A program made the position numbers and the translations under genes. A stretch of DNA of 64,000 nucleotides from Nitrospira sp. (GTDB lineage Bacteria > Nitrospirota > Nitrospiria > Nitrospirales > Nitrospiraceae), in the NCBI GenBank assembly GCA_030692565.1, contig JAUYAO010000057.1, forward strand, positions 149,729 through 213,728, written 5' to 3'. Of this stretch, positions 54,589-63,850 are shown in pieces. Position 1 is the stretch's first letter. Every line of letters begins with the position of its first letter. The notes below the pieces were generated by a model. That model was not told the origin of the DNA and searched no databases. It worked only from the letters and a program-made list of their open reading frames with translations.

Positions 54589-57434
54589 CGTTTCTTGCGG
54601 CTGGCTGAAGGCTTCTTGGGCGCCGGCTTGGCCCGCTTCACAGACTTCGGGGACTTCGAGGCCTTCGAGACCTTCACGGATTTCACCGTCTTGACGCGCG
54701 CCGCCACGGCTTTCTTGGATGCAACCGGCTTCGCGTCTGCATGGGCGAGTGCCGCCTGAGCCGCGGCCAACCGAGCAATCGCCACGCGGAACGGCGAACA
54801 GCTCACATAGTCCAACCCCAGCTGATTGCAAAATTCGACGGAGCTCGGATCGCCGCCGTGTTCGCCGCAGATCCCCAGCTTGATCCCGGGTCGCGACTTG
54901 CGCCCGCCGGCAATCGCGGTCTTCATCAACGATCCGACGCCTTCACGATCGAGCGTGGCAAACGGATCCGCATCCATGATCTTCACGGTGCGATAGTGGT
55001 CGATGAACTTCGCGGCGTCGTCGCGGGAAAATCCGAAGGTCGTCTGGGTGAGATCGTTCGTGCCGAAGGAGAAGAACTCGGCTTCTTCCGCGATCCGTTC
55101 GGCGGTCACGGCGGCGCGGGGCAATTCGATCATCGTCCCGACGAGGTACGAGAGCTTCACGCCGTACCGTTTCATAGTCTCCTGCGCGACTTCGCGAATG
55201 AGATCCTTCTGCGACTTCATTTCCGCCACCATGCCCACCAGCGGAATCATGATTTCCGGCACGATCTTCTTGCCTTCCTTCGCCAGCTCACAGGCCGCCT
55301 CGATAATGGCGCGCGCCTGCATGCGCGTGATCTCCGGCATCGTAATGCCCAGCCGGCAGCCGCGCAGTCCCAGCATCGGATTGAATTCATGCAGCTCCTC
55401 GACGCGGGCCAGCAACCGGCGCTGTTCCTCCAGCTTCACTCCGTCCTTGCCGGTCAACTCCAGCTGGGCGATTTCCACCATCAGCTCTTCGCGCTTCGGC
55501 AAAAACTCGTGCAGCGGCGGATCGAGCAGGCGAATGGTGACGGGGAATCCCTCCATCTCACGATAGAGTCCGATGAAGTCTTGCTTCTGCAGCGGCAACA
55601 ACTGCTCCAGATACTTTTCCCGATCTTCTTTCGTCCGGGCCAGAATCATTTTCTGCATGATCGGAATACGGTCTTCCGCGAAGAACATGTGTTCCGTACG
55701 GCAGAGCCCGATCCCTTCGGCGCCGAACCCCCTGGCGATCTTGGCCTGATCCGGCACATCGGCATTCGCCCGCACCTTCATCGTCCGCACGCTGTCCGCC
55801 CAGGAGAGGATGGTCGCGAAGAGCTGATACTTCTGCGACTGCTTCGCATCCAGCTTCCCCTGCACCACTTGAATGATCTCGGATTCCATGACGGGAATAT
55901 CGCCGTCATACACATTGCCGGTGGACCCGTTCACAGACAGATAGTCGCCCTCACGGAACACTTTCGAGCCGATCCGCACCGATTGATTGTCGATGACTTC
56001 GACCGCTTCGCAGCCGGCCACGCACACTTTGCCCATCTGCCTCGCGACGACCGCCGCATGGGAGGTCATCCCGCCGCGCGCGGTCACGAAGCCGGTGGCG
56101 GCATTCATGCCATGAATATCGTCGGGGCTGGTTTCATCGCGGACCAGCACGACCCGTTGCCCGGATGCCTTCATCTCGACGGCGCGATCCGGCGTCAAGG
56201 CGATCTTTCCCGCCGCCGCTCCCGGCCCGGCCGGCAGGCCTTTGCCCAAGGGAGTTGAACCAGCTTCGGACTGGGTATCGAAGATCGGATAAAGATATTG
56301 CGCGAGCTGATCCGGGCCGACCCGCTGCACGGCCTCGCGCTTGGTGATCAACCCTTCTTTGACCATTTCGACGGCGATCCGCACGGCAGAGATGCCGGTC
56401 CGTTTCCCGACACGCGTTTGCAACATGTAGAGCTTGCCCTCCTGGATCGTAAACTCCAGGTCGAGCATGTCGCGGTAATGTTTCTCGAGGCGCTTGTAGG
56501 TATGTTCCAGCTCTTTGTAGGCGGGAGGCACGGTCCGGCCCAACTCCGTGACCGGCAGCGGCGTCCGGATGCCGGCCACCACATCTTCGCCCTGCGCGTT
56601 CATCAGACACTCACCGAAGAACTTCCGCTCACCCGTATTGGGGTCGCGGGTAAAGGCCACGCCGGTGCCGCTGGTGTCGCCCATGTTCCCGAACACCATG
56701 GCCACGACATTGATCGCCGTGCCCCAGTGATCCGGAATCCCGTTCAGCCGGCGGTAGGTGATGGCACGCGCGCCGTTCCAGGATGAGAACACGGCATCGA
56801 TCGCCAGCTTCAGCTGCTCATTCGGATCGTCCGGGAACCCTTTGCCGGTCTCTTCCTTGACCAGCGACTTGAAGCGTTCCACGAGATCGCGCAGCGCGCG
56901 CGCATCGAGCTGCGTCTCGTGCTTCACGCCCATTTCTTCTTTCTTGTGATTCAGAATGGCTTCGAAATGCTCGCGCGGCACTCCCATGACGATACTGCCG
57001 AACATCGTGATGAACCGGCGATAGCTGTCCTGCGCGAATCGTTCGTTCTTCGTCTTGGCGGCGAGACCTTCGACCGTCTTCAGCGTCAGGCCGACGTTGA
57101 GGACGGTGTCCATCATCCCCGGCATCGACGCGCGCGCACCGGACCGCACGGAGACCAGCAACGGCCGTTCCGGATCGCCGAATCCCATCCCCATCGACCG
57201 TTCCACCCGCTTGAGTGACGCCAACGCCGTCTCCCACATCCCGGGCGGATACTTCTTCCCCAGCTTGTAATACTCCGCGCAGGCTTCTGTGGTAATGGTG
57301 AATCCGGGCGGCACGGAGATGCCCAGGTTGGTCATCTCGGCCAGACCCGCGCCTTTGCCGCCCAGCAACTCCTTCATGTTGGACGTGCCTTCTGCCTTGC
57401 CGTCACCGAAGTAGTACACGTATTTCTTTGCCAC
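54585..57434 (-). CDS. ppdK: Pyruvate, phosphate dikinase with Lys-rich tail
   Basis: A 949-residue PPDK interconverting pyruvate, ATP and phosphate with PEP, AMP and diphosphate. GTG start with AGGAGAG upstream. Features: N-terminal ATP-grasp domain (KGAGLAEMTNLGISVPPGFT), the phosphohistidine in GGMTSHAAVVARQMGKVCVAG (about 460), and the C-terminal PEP-binding barrel (TEHMFFAEDRIPIMQKMILA, SFGTNDLTQTTFGFSRDDAA). The protein ends with about 53 extra residues rich in Lys and Ala/Ser (residues 897-949, 19 Lys or Arg), absent from typical 870-910-residue PPDKs. It supports gluconeogenesis or a reductive TCA-type route. Confidence 0.93.
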   Translation of the reverse strand: MAKKYVYYFGDGKAEGTSNMKELLGGKGAGLAEMTNLGISVPPGFTITTEACAEYYKLGKKYPPGMWETALASLKRVERSMGMGFGDPERPLLVSVRSGARASMPGMMDTVLNVGLTLKTVEGLAAKTKNERFAQDSYRRFITMFGSIVMGVPREHFEAILNHKKEEMGVKHETQLDARALRDLVERFKSLVKEETGKGFPDDPNEQLKLAIDAVFSSWNGARAITYRRLNGIPDHWGTAINVVAMVFGNMGDTSGTGVAFTRDPNTGERKFFGECLMNAQGEDVVAGIRTPLPVTELGRTVPPAYKELEHTYKRLEKHYRDMLDLEFTIQEGKLYMLQTRVGKRTGISAVRIAVEMVKEGLITKREAVQRVGPDQLAQYLYPIFDTQSEAGSTPLGKGLPAGPGAAAGKIALTPDRAVEMKASGQRVVLVRDETSPDDIHGMNAATGFVTARGGMTSHAAVVARQMGKVCVAGCEAVEVIDNQSVRIGSKVFREGDYLSVNGSTGNVYDGDIPVMESEIIQVVQGKLDAKQSQKYQLFATILSWADSVRTMKVRANADVPDQAKIARGFGAEGIGLCRTEHMFFAEDRIPIMQKMILARTKEDREKYLEQLLPLQKQDFIGLYREMEGFPVTIRLLDPPLHEFLPKREELMVEIAQLELTGKDGVKLEEQRRLLARVEELHEFNPMLGLRGCRLGITMPEITRMQARAIIEAACELAKEGKKIVPEIMIPLVGMVAEMKSQKDLIREVAQETMKRYGVKLSYLVGTMIELPRAAVTAERIAEEAEFFSFGTNDLTQTTFGFSRDDAAKFIDHYRTVKIMDADPFATLDREGVGSLMKTAIAGGRKSRPGIKLGICGEHGGDPSSVEFCNQLGLDYVSCSPFRVAIARLAAAQAALAHADAKPVASKKAVAARVKTVKSVKVSKASKSPKSVKRAKPAPKKPSASRKKR

Positions 57435-57465
57435 GCCTGCTCTCCTTTGCGATCGACCACTGAAC

Positions 57466-57975
57466 CTAGACGACTGGTCTGCCTGCAGCCAATTCAAGTT
57501 GATGCCGATACCGATTGACCAGATACCGCCGCGTCAACATCCCGAAGACGATGACCGCCGCGACAAATCCGACAAATCCCACGAGGCGAAAATCGGCCTT
57601 GATGCCATGATCCACGTAATAGCGCCCATCAGAACCCTGCCGTACTTTGGTGTTTTTGTCCAGCACATGAGGCTTGCCTGTCGGATCCGAGAGATTGATC
57701 CATTCGGAGCAGAGACGGATCGGCTCAGCCGATCCGGCGAGACGCTGCCAACTGAGACGAAGGCACACGTCGTCTTGCGGATTGAACTGATCCTGCGTCT
57801 TGACTAGCTCATCCAGGTTGACGCCGCTCGCCCATATGCCGAGCAGGAAAATCCCGTTGCACAATACGATCAGGACAATCGTGATGACCCGCGTATACCG
57901 CTGAACGCGGGTGGAACGCAGTGCATCATTCCCCGGTTCTGCCAGGCCAACCTGCGATGGGAAATCCTGCACCAT
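57466..57975 (-). CDS. Two-helix membrane protein of unknown function
   Basis: A 169-residue inner-membrane protein with two helices (about 28-50 and 128-150) enclosing a periplasmic domain with two Cys (DDVCLRLSWQRL and IRLCSEWINLSD) and a loop TGKPHVLDKNTKVR. GGAG lies before the ATG. It sits between glyS and ppdK, 15 and 31 bases away, in the same transcription unit. No family recognised. Confidence 0.65.
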   Translation of the reverse strand: MVQDFPSQVGLAEPGNDALRSTRVQRYTRVITIVLIVLCNGIFLLGIWASGVNLDELVKTQDQFNPQDDVCLRLSWQRLAGSAEPIRLCSEWINLSDPTGKPHVLDKNTKVRQGSDGRYYVDHGIKADFRLVGFVGFVAAVIVFGMLTRRYLVNRYRHQLELAAGRPVV

Positions 57976-57990
57976 AGCTCCATGCCTCGA

Positions 57991-60174
57991 CTAACTCCCT
58001 TGTACCACAATCTGGGAAAAGTCCGCGAATGACATGAAGAAGTCATCCACATCCTTCAAGAGCGAGAGCCGATTGCTGCGCACCGCTTTGTCGTCGGCAT
58101 TCACCATGACCGCGGCAAAGAAGGCGTCGATGGCCGGCTTCAGGCACACCAGCGATTCCAGCGCCTTGCCGTAGTCGCTCGCCTGCATCGAGGTCCCCAT
58201 CCGTTCCCGCTCCTCGGACACCGCCTTATGCAGAGCGGACTCGGTGGCATCTTGAAAGACGGCTGAGGCGACCGGCTGACGATCCCACTGCTCTTTTTCA
58301 ACCAGCCGATGGGCGCGCTTGAATCCCACGATCAACGGGTCGAACTCCGGCCGGCTGGTCACCGCTTGTAATGCCTGCATCTTGGCCAGGAGATCCCGCA
58401 GGTCGAACGACTGACGATCGGTCACACTCACGACGGCATTCACGACGTCATCCCGCAACCCGTGGACGGTGCGGGCATAGTGCCGTACCCGTTCAAATGC
58501 AAAGTCGACCAGCCGCTGCTGGCCGTCCCCCTGATTCGAACCAGCCTTGATTCCTGCCGCCTCCACAATGGTACGCGCTTCACTGATGGCACGGCCCAGG
58601 TTCAATCGGACGCTACCTTCCAAGAGAATACGCACCACTGCCGTGGCATGACGACGCAGCGCAAAGGGATCTTCCGAACCCGTCGGCACCATGCCGACAT
58701 GGAAGAAGGATGCAAGGCTGTCCAACCGGTCGGCCAGCGACAAAACCTGCGCTTCGGTCGACTCGGGGATCGCGCCCTCCATCGACTGGGGCCGATAATG
58801 TTGGAGGATCGCCAGGCACACCGCCGGCGCTTCACCGTCGTGCCGCGCGTAGTAGCCGCCCATCACACCCTGCAATTCAGGAAACTCTCCGACAATGCCG
58901 GTCAGCAGATCCGCCTTGCACAATGCACCCGCCCGTTCACAATTCTTTATGACGGATTCGTTCAGACCTGCCAGCCGAGCGAGCGAAACCGCCAGGGCAG
59001 CAATGCGCGCCTGCTTCTGCCCCATCGTCCCGATTTTTTGATGAAAGGTGACCCCGGCAAGTTTGGCGACTCTTTCCTGTAGTGGCGTTGTCCGGTCATC
59101 GTCGTAGAAAAATTTGGCATCGGCCAAACGCGCCGCCAGCACCCGCTCATTGCCTTCACGGATGAGGCCCATGTCTTTGACCCGATTGTTGGCCACCGCA
59201 ATGAAATGCGCCACCAACTTCCCGGTCGTCTTATGACGGAGCGAGAAAAAGCCCTGGTGTTCCTTCATTGAGGTGATCAGAATTTCTTCGGGGACATCAA
59301 GATACGTATCCTTGAACGACCCGATGATCGCGTACGGCCATTCCGTCGTATACACCGCCTGGTCGAGCAACGCGTCGTCTTGGTTCAGCACAAATCCCGT
59401 CTTTTTGCACAACGTCGAAATCTGCTCGGCTATGATGGCCCGACGGCGTTCCGGGTCAGGAATGACGCCGTCTTTCTCCAGCGCCTTCACATAGGTCGCA
59501 CAATCCTTGACGACGACCCCCTGCTTCGAGCCGAGCACCCGGTGACCCCGCGTCCGGTTCCCCGCCTTGATTCCAGCCGCCTCGATCGGTAGCACCGCGC
59601 CGCCGAAGAGCACGACCAGCCATCGCACCGGCCGGGCAAACCGCACACCCGCTTCGTTCCACTTCATCGCTTTGGGGAATGACAACTTGGCCACGAGCCG
59701 CGGCAAGAGTTCTGTGAGCACGGTTTTAGAAGGACGTCCTTCTTCACGCTTCACCGCGAAGAGATACTCGCCTTTCGGTGTCTGTCGAACCTCCAGATCC
59801 TCTACCGCCACCCCCTGCCCCGCGGCAAAGCCGACAGCAGCCCTGGTCGGCTGTCCCGCCTGATCGAATGCCACCGCTTTGGACGGCCCCATGGCCTCCT
59901 TCATGACGGAGGCCTGTTGCGTGACCAGTCCCTCAACGACGAGCGTCAGCCTTCGGGGAGTTCCGAGTGTCCGGACGGCCTGAAAGGTAAGTCGTTGCTC
60001 CGCAAACAACTGCTCAGCGGACTCTTTCAATCGGGTCAACGCGGGACTGATGAACTGATAGGGCAGCTCTTCGACCCCGATCTCCAGCAGCAACTCTGCG
60101 GTCGCCGGAGCAGATCGCCCGCTCCCCTTCTTCGTGGATCCACTGTCGCGAGATGGTTTCTGAGTTTTCGGCAT
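57991..60174 (-). CDS. glyS: Glycyl-tRNA synthetase beta subunit
   Basis: A 727-residue beta subunit of the bacterial alpha2beta2 GlyRS. It begins with a short basic tail (MPKTQKPSRDSGSTKKGSGR) before the conserved LLLEIGVEELPYQFISPAL. Other hallmarks include PTRAAVGFAAGQGV, FPKAMKWNEAGVRFARPVRW, EFPELQGVMGGYYA and the C-terminal HD-type and anticodon-recognition regions. The open frame reaches TTG 60192, but ATG 60174 is chosen. It follows glyQ without a gap. Confidence 0.93.
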   Translation of the reverse strand: MPKTQKPSRDSGSTKKGSGRSAPATAELLLEIGVEELPYQFISPALTRLKESAEQLFAEQRLTFQAVRTLGTPRRLTLVVEGLVTQQASVMKEAMGPSKAVAFDQAGQPTRAAVGFAAGQGVAVEDLEVRQTPKGEYLFAVKREEGRPSKTVLTELLPRLVAKLSFPKAMKWNEAGVRFARPVRWLVVLFGGAVLPIEAAGIKAGNRTRGHRVLGSKQGVVVKDCATYVKALEKDGVIPDPERRRAIIAEQISTLCKKTGFVLNQDDALLDQAVYTTEWPYAIIGSFKDTYLDVPEEILITSMKEHQGFFSLRHKTTGKLVAHFIAVANNRVKDMGLIREGNERVLAARLADAKFFYDDDRTTPLQERVAKLAGVTFHQKIGTMGQKQARIAALAVSLARLAGLNESVIKNCERAGALCKADLLTGIVGEFPELQGVMGGYYARHDGEAPAVCLAILQHYRPQSMEGAIPESTEAQVLSLADRLDSLASFFHVGMVPTGSEDPFALRRHATAVVRILLEGSVRLNLGRAISEARTIVEAAGIKAGSNQGDGQQRLVDFAFERVRHYARTVHGLRDDVVNAVVSVTDRQSFDLRDLLAKMQALQAVTSRPEFDPLIVGFKRAHRLVEKEQWDRQPVASAVFQDATESALHKAVSEERERMGTSMQASDYGKALESLVCLKPAIDAFFAAVMVNADDKAVRSNRLSLLKDVDDFFMSFADFSQIVVQGS

Positions 60175-60192
60175 AGACAATTTCTCAGCCAA

Positions 60193-61134
60193 TTAAGACC
60201 GCTTGCTTGCAGCGGCCGATCGCGGGCGACCGGTGGAGTGAGTCCCCTGCTTTGTCGCACGAGCCATGAGGGGATGCCCCATGGCAGCCCGTTCTTCGAT
60301 GTACCGTTCCGCGCATTGCCGGGCCAGCGCGCGGACCCGGGCGATGTAGCCGGTGCGCTCCGCCACACTGATGGCACCGCGCGCGTCGAGCATATTGAAT
60401 ACGTGCGAGGACTTGATGCAGTAGTCGTAGGCCGGCAACGTTAAGCGCTTCTCGGTCTGCGCGAGCAACCGCTTACATTCGGCCTCGTGCGATTGAAACG
60501 CCTGCATCAACATCGCCACATCGCCTTCTTCGAAGTTGTAGCGGGAACCCTGGACTTCGGTTTCATGATGGATGTCGCCGTACTTGATCTGATCGGTCCA
60601 GGCCAGGTCATAGACATTGTTGACCTGCTGCAGATACATCGCGATGCGTTCCGTCCCGTAGGTGATCTCACCGGTGATGGGCGCCAGCTCGATCCCGCCG
60701 ATTTCCTGGAAATAGGTGAACTGGGTTATCTCCATCCCATCCAGACGGACTTCCCATCCCAACCCCCAGGCCCCGAGCGTCGGGGACTCCCAGTCATCTT
60801 GGATAAATCGAATGTCGTGCTGCTTGGGATTGATCCCCAATTGAGCCAGGCTTTCGAGATAGAGCTCCTGGATATTGTCGGGGGCCGGCTTCAGCACCAC
60901 CTGGTACTGATAGTAATGCTGCATGCGGTTCGGGTTTTCCCCGTAGCGGCCGTCCGTGGGTCGACGGCAGGGTTGCGGATAGGCCGCCCGCCAGGGTTCG
61001 GGACCGAGGGAGCGCAGGAAGGTAGCCGGGTGAAAGGTTCCGGCCCCCATTTCCATATCGTACGGCTGCTGAATGACGCAGCCTCGATCCGCCCAAAATC
61101 TGCTTAACGTCAGAATGAGGTCCTGATAATTCAT
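60193..61134 (-). CDS. glyQ: Glycyl-tRNA synthetase alpha subunit
   Basis: A 313-residue class II catalytic subunit. Motifs: [20 protein letters not shown] near the N terminus, motif 2 region [20 protein letters not shown], and the motif 3-like [20 protein letters not shown]. The last about 20 residues are a basic low-complexity tail ([17 protein letters not shown]) beyond the family end. First gene of the long minus-strand operon; the element at 61159 lies just upstream, where its promoter must be. Confidence 0.94.
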   Translation of the reverse strand: MNYQDLILTLSRFWADRGCVIQQPYDMEMGAGTFHPATFLRSLGPEPWRAAYPQPCRRPTDGRYGENPNRMQHYYQYQVVLKPAPDNIQELYLESLAQLGINPKQHDIRFIQDDWESPTLGAWGLGWEVRLDGMEITQFTYFQEIGGIELAPITGEITYGTERIAMYLQQVNNVYDLAWTDQIKYGDIHHETEVQGSRYNFEEGDVAMLMQAFQSHEAECKRLLAQTEKRLTLPAYDYCIKSSHVFNMLDARGAISVAERTGYIARVRALARQCAERYIEERAAMGHPLMARATKQGTHSTGRPRSAAASKRS

Positions 61135-61158
61135 GAATGGTCCAACGATTGATTCTCG

Positions 61159-61349
61159 CAGAATGCTGAAAAAGTCCGCCAGCGGCGTTCTCGCCGCGCT
61201 CAGAGACTCAACGTACCTAGAGTCGACTTGAGGCGAAGGGCCTATCCGCTCGCATGGATCGAAGCGAGCGGGTCAAGCGAAGCTTGGTATGTACCTCCTC
61301 GTCTCTTCACTCACTGCGGCCTTGCCGAACAGCCTTTTTGAGCATCCTG
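61159..61349 (+). repeat. Dispersed palindromic repeat, copy B
   Basis: A 191-base element starting CAGAATGCTGAAAAAGTCCG and ending AGCCTTTTTGAGCATCCTG. Its ends match copy A at 53347-53469, but the centre carries about 70 extra bases including the palindrome-rich segment CGCTCGCATGGATCGAAGCGAGCG. A further related end (CAGCCTGCTAGAG, 61422-61434) follows, hinting at nested copies. It lies in the glyQ promoter region. Confidence 0.75.
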
Positions 61350-61682
61350 AGGTTGTTCTTCCCTCAACACCACCGTAACGACCTCGGCCATCTGTGCGGG
61401 ATCGACCGGGCTTTCCCGCAGCCTGCTAGAGAAGACTCACCGGTTGCCGCTGGAGAAAAATAGCGTGCCAAGCTAACAAGAATGCTTTCATACTGTCAAG
61501 CAACATTCCCTCATGGATCAAAGAGTTGCATCGTGTTATCGCAATGGAAAGAGAATGGGGCTTCGCCACATCCCTTTGAGGAGATCCAGATCGTAAACGC
61601 AACCAGGAGCTTGACGAATCTCATCGACCTCCATTAATGTGGCGAAACTTGACTAAGTCAATTCATTTCAGAAAGACAAGGC
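61350..61682. other. Intergenic region upstream of the Rrf2 gene
   Basis: Non-coding between divergent glyQ and rrf2-type genes. It holds a repeat end (61422-61434), an AT-richer stretch from about 61450 and the palindrome at 61649-61661. A potential ORF at 61254-61463 is entirely within repeat sequence and is not believed. Confidence 0.5.
61649..61661 (+). promoter_or_regulatory. Palindromic operator candidate for the Rrf2 regulator
   Basis: TTGACT-A-AGTCAA is a perfect odd palindrome 21 bases before the GTG of the Rrf2 gene. Rrf2 proteins bind short palindromes overlapping their own promoters, so this is a plausible autoregulatory site; TTGACT could equally form part of a -35 element. Confidence 0.45.
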
Positions 61683-62117
61683 GTGAAGCTTTCCAAGAAA
61701 AGCGAATATGGTCTCCGAGCGCTCATTGAGCTCACGCTTGCCTATGAACAAACGACATTGCAGCGACACCAAATTGCCAAGCGCCAACACATTCCGATCG
61801 AATTCTTAGAACAAATCCTTCTGGCGCTGAAACGGGCGGGATTGCTGGCCAGCCGGCGCGGTCTCAAAGGCGGCTATACCTTGATCAAGCCCCCTGGAGA
61901 CATCACCGTCGGGCAAGTGATCCGCATCCTGGATGGTCCGCTTGCCCCCATCGGCTGCGTGAGCAAGACCGCCTATCAAAAATGTCGGGATTGCCCCTAT
62001 ACGGACAAAGCCGAGTGCCCGGTCCAACATGTGATGGGCCCGGTCCGCGATGCCATTGCCGGCATCCTCGATAATTGTACGCTCAATGATTTTGCAGCAA
62101 GCCATCGCAGAGGATAA
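61683..62117 (+). CDS. Rrf2-family transcriptional regulator
   Basis: A 144-residue winged-helix regulator. The HTH is at the N terminus (KLSKKSEYGLRALIELTLAY, QIAKRQHIPIEFLEQILLAL) with the wing LLASRRGLKGGYTL. Four Cys at about 97, 107, 110 and 118 (GCVSK, KCRDC, ECPV) could bind an iron-sulfur cluster as in IscR and NsrR; the spacing is not identical to either. GTG start. Two bases before the exporter gene, which it probably controls. Confidence 0.87.
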   Translation: MKLSKKSEYGLRALIELTLAYEQTTLQRHQIAKRQHIPIEFLEQILLALKRAGLLASRRGLKGGYTLIKPPGDITVGQVIRILDGPLAPIGCVSKTAYQKCRDCPYTDKAECPVQHVMGPVRDAIAGILDNCTLNDFAASHRRG

Positions 62118-62119
62118 CC

Positions 62120-62965
62120 ATGGATCAGATCGTCCTCGTTCTCATTACTTTCGTCGCCGCGACCGTCAATGGCGCGCTGGGCTACGGCTTCTCCTCGATT
62201 ACCATGCCGGTTGCCCTGCTGTTCTATACGAATCGTATTTTGAATCCGGCCATGGTGCTCGTGGAGCTGGTTCTGAATAGTTATGTCCTCTTTCTCAATC
62301 GCCAAAACATACCCAATATTTTCCGGCGTGTCGTGCCGATCCTGATCGGCCTCGCCATGGGGGTCGCCATCGGTAGCTACATCCTCTCGATGGTGCAACC
62401 GGCCTGGGTAAAGTTCGTCACCTACTTCATGCTGCTCCCGTTGATTCTGCTTCAAGCGGCCGGCATCCGCAAACCGATCAAAGCAGAAAAAACCATCGGG
62501 GTCCCGTTCGGGGTCGGCATCGGCACGCTCTATTCTGTCACGACCATCTCCGGACCGCCGCTGGCGTTACTGTTCAATAATCAGGGGTATGAAAAGCAGG
62601 ATTTTCGCGCGGCGCTGGGCGTGATTCGGGTGGCGGAAGCGACCCTGACGGCTATTGCTTACACCATCATAGGTTTTTACAGCGCCAGCAGTATGGAGGT
62701 GATCCCCTTCATCGTGCCAAGCGTCTTACTGGGTATTCCGCTCGGCGTATTCTTGATCCGTTGGATGGATCCGGAGACATTCCGGCGGCTCTGCATGAGC
62801 TTTGATGCCCTAGTCGTCGGCTTTGGGCTTTCAAGAGTCCTTGTTGAGCTGAAACTCGCAAGCACCTTCACCACTTACAGTATTCTTTCGATCGTCGTCC
62901 TGCTCAACGCCGTGCTTCTCTATCGGTATTTTCAAGAGAGGGCCGCCTCACAATCCAAAATCTAG
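62120..62965 (+). CDS. TauE/SafE-family (TSUP) sulfite or sulfoacetate exporter-like permease
   Basis: A 281-residue membrane protein with eight or so helices in two TSUP repeats. Landmark motifs: VAATVNGALGYGFSSITMPV in the first repeat and IGTLYSVTTISGPPLALLFN in the second. Family members carry sulfite, sulfonates or small carboxylates. It starts two bases after the Rrf2 gene; an iron-sulfur regulator controlling a sulfur-compound exporter would be a coherent pair. Confidence 0.85.
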   Translation: MDQIVLVLITFVAATVNGALGYGFSSITMPVALLFYTNRILNPAMVLVELVLNSYVLFLNRQNIPNIFRRVVPILIGLAMGVAIGSYILSMVQPAWVKFVTYFMLLPLILLQAAGIRKPIKAEKTIGVPFGVGIGTLYSVTTISGPPLALLFNNQGYEKQDFRAALGVIRVAEATLTAIAYTIIGFYSASSMEVIPFIVPSVLLGIPLGVFLIRWMDPETFRRLCMSFDALVVGFGLSRVLVELKLASTFTTYSILSIVVLLNAVLLYRYFQERAASQSKI

Positions 62966-63252
62966 CGCCTACGAATCCCCCCTCCTCCCATTGCCGTCCA
63001 CACTCAATCACACACTCCCTAATTCGATAATACATGTGTAGAAGTGAAGGCTTATCCCTACACAGCCAGAATGAGAGATTGCCGTAAAATCTCTCAAGAT
63101 ACTCGTCCACCTGAAGGTCAAATCATTCAAACTTTGCAAGGCAGAGAAAGAACTCCATTCAGAAACCTCCATATTCACGCTGAATAAAGACAAGTTTATT
63201 CTTGGCCTATGTATTGCTAATGGTAGATCCATCAATGCGGGAGTAAGAAGTA
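62966..63252. other. Intergenic DNA of low coding potential
   Basis: A minus-strand frame of 75 codons at 63008-63235 has an unlikely composition and no good start. The region is AT-richer than the genes around it. Nothing convincing seen. Confidence 0.4.
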
Positions 63253-63345
63253 ATGATCCTGTTTATTTTACTCATCATGGCAGCTGTTGCACTGAGCGCT
63301 AGCTCAACGCCTGCAGAGAACAGTCCGCACCGTTCGACATTTTGA
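63253..63345 (+). CDS. Possible 30-residue signal-peptide-like micropeptide
   Basis: ATG with GGGAG upstream, encoding MILFILLIMAAVALSASSTP followed by ten residues to TGA. It looks like a signal peptide or single membrane helix; it may be a tiny membrane protein or the 5' remnant of a longer secreted-protein gene. Confidence 0.3.
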   Translation: MILFILLIMAAVALSASSTPAENSPHRSTF

Positions 63346-63389
63346 TGTTGTAGCTCCAGCCGTCAATCAAGTAGAAAGAACCCCCTTAC

Positions 63390-63782
63390 ATGAGCAATGA
63401 GTTGAGAAGCCAATCTATGCGTACGTTGTCCACAGGCACGTTGCTGACGGCCTACATGCTGCTAACCGGTTGCGGTGGCGGCGGGGACGGAGCGCCTGCC
63501 GTCTCAACCTCCTCAAGCTCGGCACTCCCGACAGCCTCACTCGCATGGAATCCGATACAGGGTTCGTCGATAGTCGGATACTACGTCCATTACGGACGGC
63601 AATCTCCCGGGCAGTCGGGCTCTTGTTCGTATGAAGCGGCCCAATTTGTCGAGGCACCGAACGCCACGATTTCCGATCTCCAACCCAACACCCGTTATTT
63701 CTTTGCGGTCAGTGCCTACAACGGCCTGGAAAGCGCCTGCTCGAGTGAAGTCTCAACCGTGACGCCCTCCTCCCAAGCCTAG
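63390..63782 (+). CDS. Fibronectin type III lipoprotein
   Basis: A 130-residue lipoprotein with lipobox LLTGC followed by a Gly/Ser spacer and one FN3 domain (about 48-125): ASLAWNPIQGSSIVGYYVHY, then ATISDLQPNTRYFFAVSAYN and a closing SEVSTVTP strand. Two Cys within the domain may pair. Start could be ATG 63390 or ATG 63417. It is likely a small cell-surface adhesion or binding module. Confidence 0.7.
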   Translation: MSNELRSQSMRTLSTGTLLTAYMLLTGCGGGGDGAPAVSTSSSSALPTASLAWNPIQGSSIVGYYVHYGRQSPGQSGSCSYEAAQFVEAPNATISDLQPNTRYFFAVSAYNGLESACSSEVSTVTPSSQA

Positions 63783-63804
63783 CCAGAATCATCCATTTGT
63801 ATTT

Positions 63805-63850
63805 GCGATCTTCTTCCTTGAGGCGTTCGAGGCTCAAGGAAGAAGATCGC
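63805..63850 (+). terminator. Perfect 18-bp hairpin after the FN3 gene
   Basis: GCGATCTTCTTCCTTGAG (63805-63822) pairs perfectly with 63833-63850 around the loop GCGTTCGAGG. The trailing bases are only weakly T-rich (AAGTCCTTTC). It is a probable terminator for the lipoprotein gene. Confidence 0.65.

Noticed and set aside
61254..61463. 69-residue plus-strand ORF
   Set aside because: Lies inside repeat copy B and the adjoining repeat end; not a gene.
63008..63235. 75-residue minus-strand ORF
   Set aside because: No ribosome site, atypical composition and no recognisable domain.
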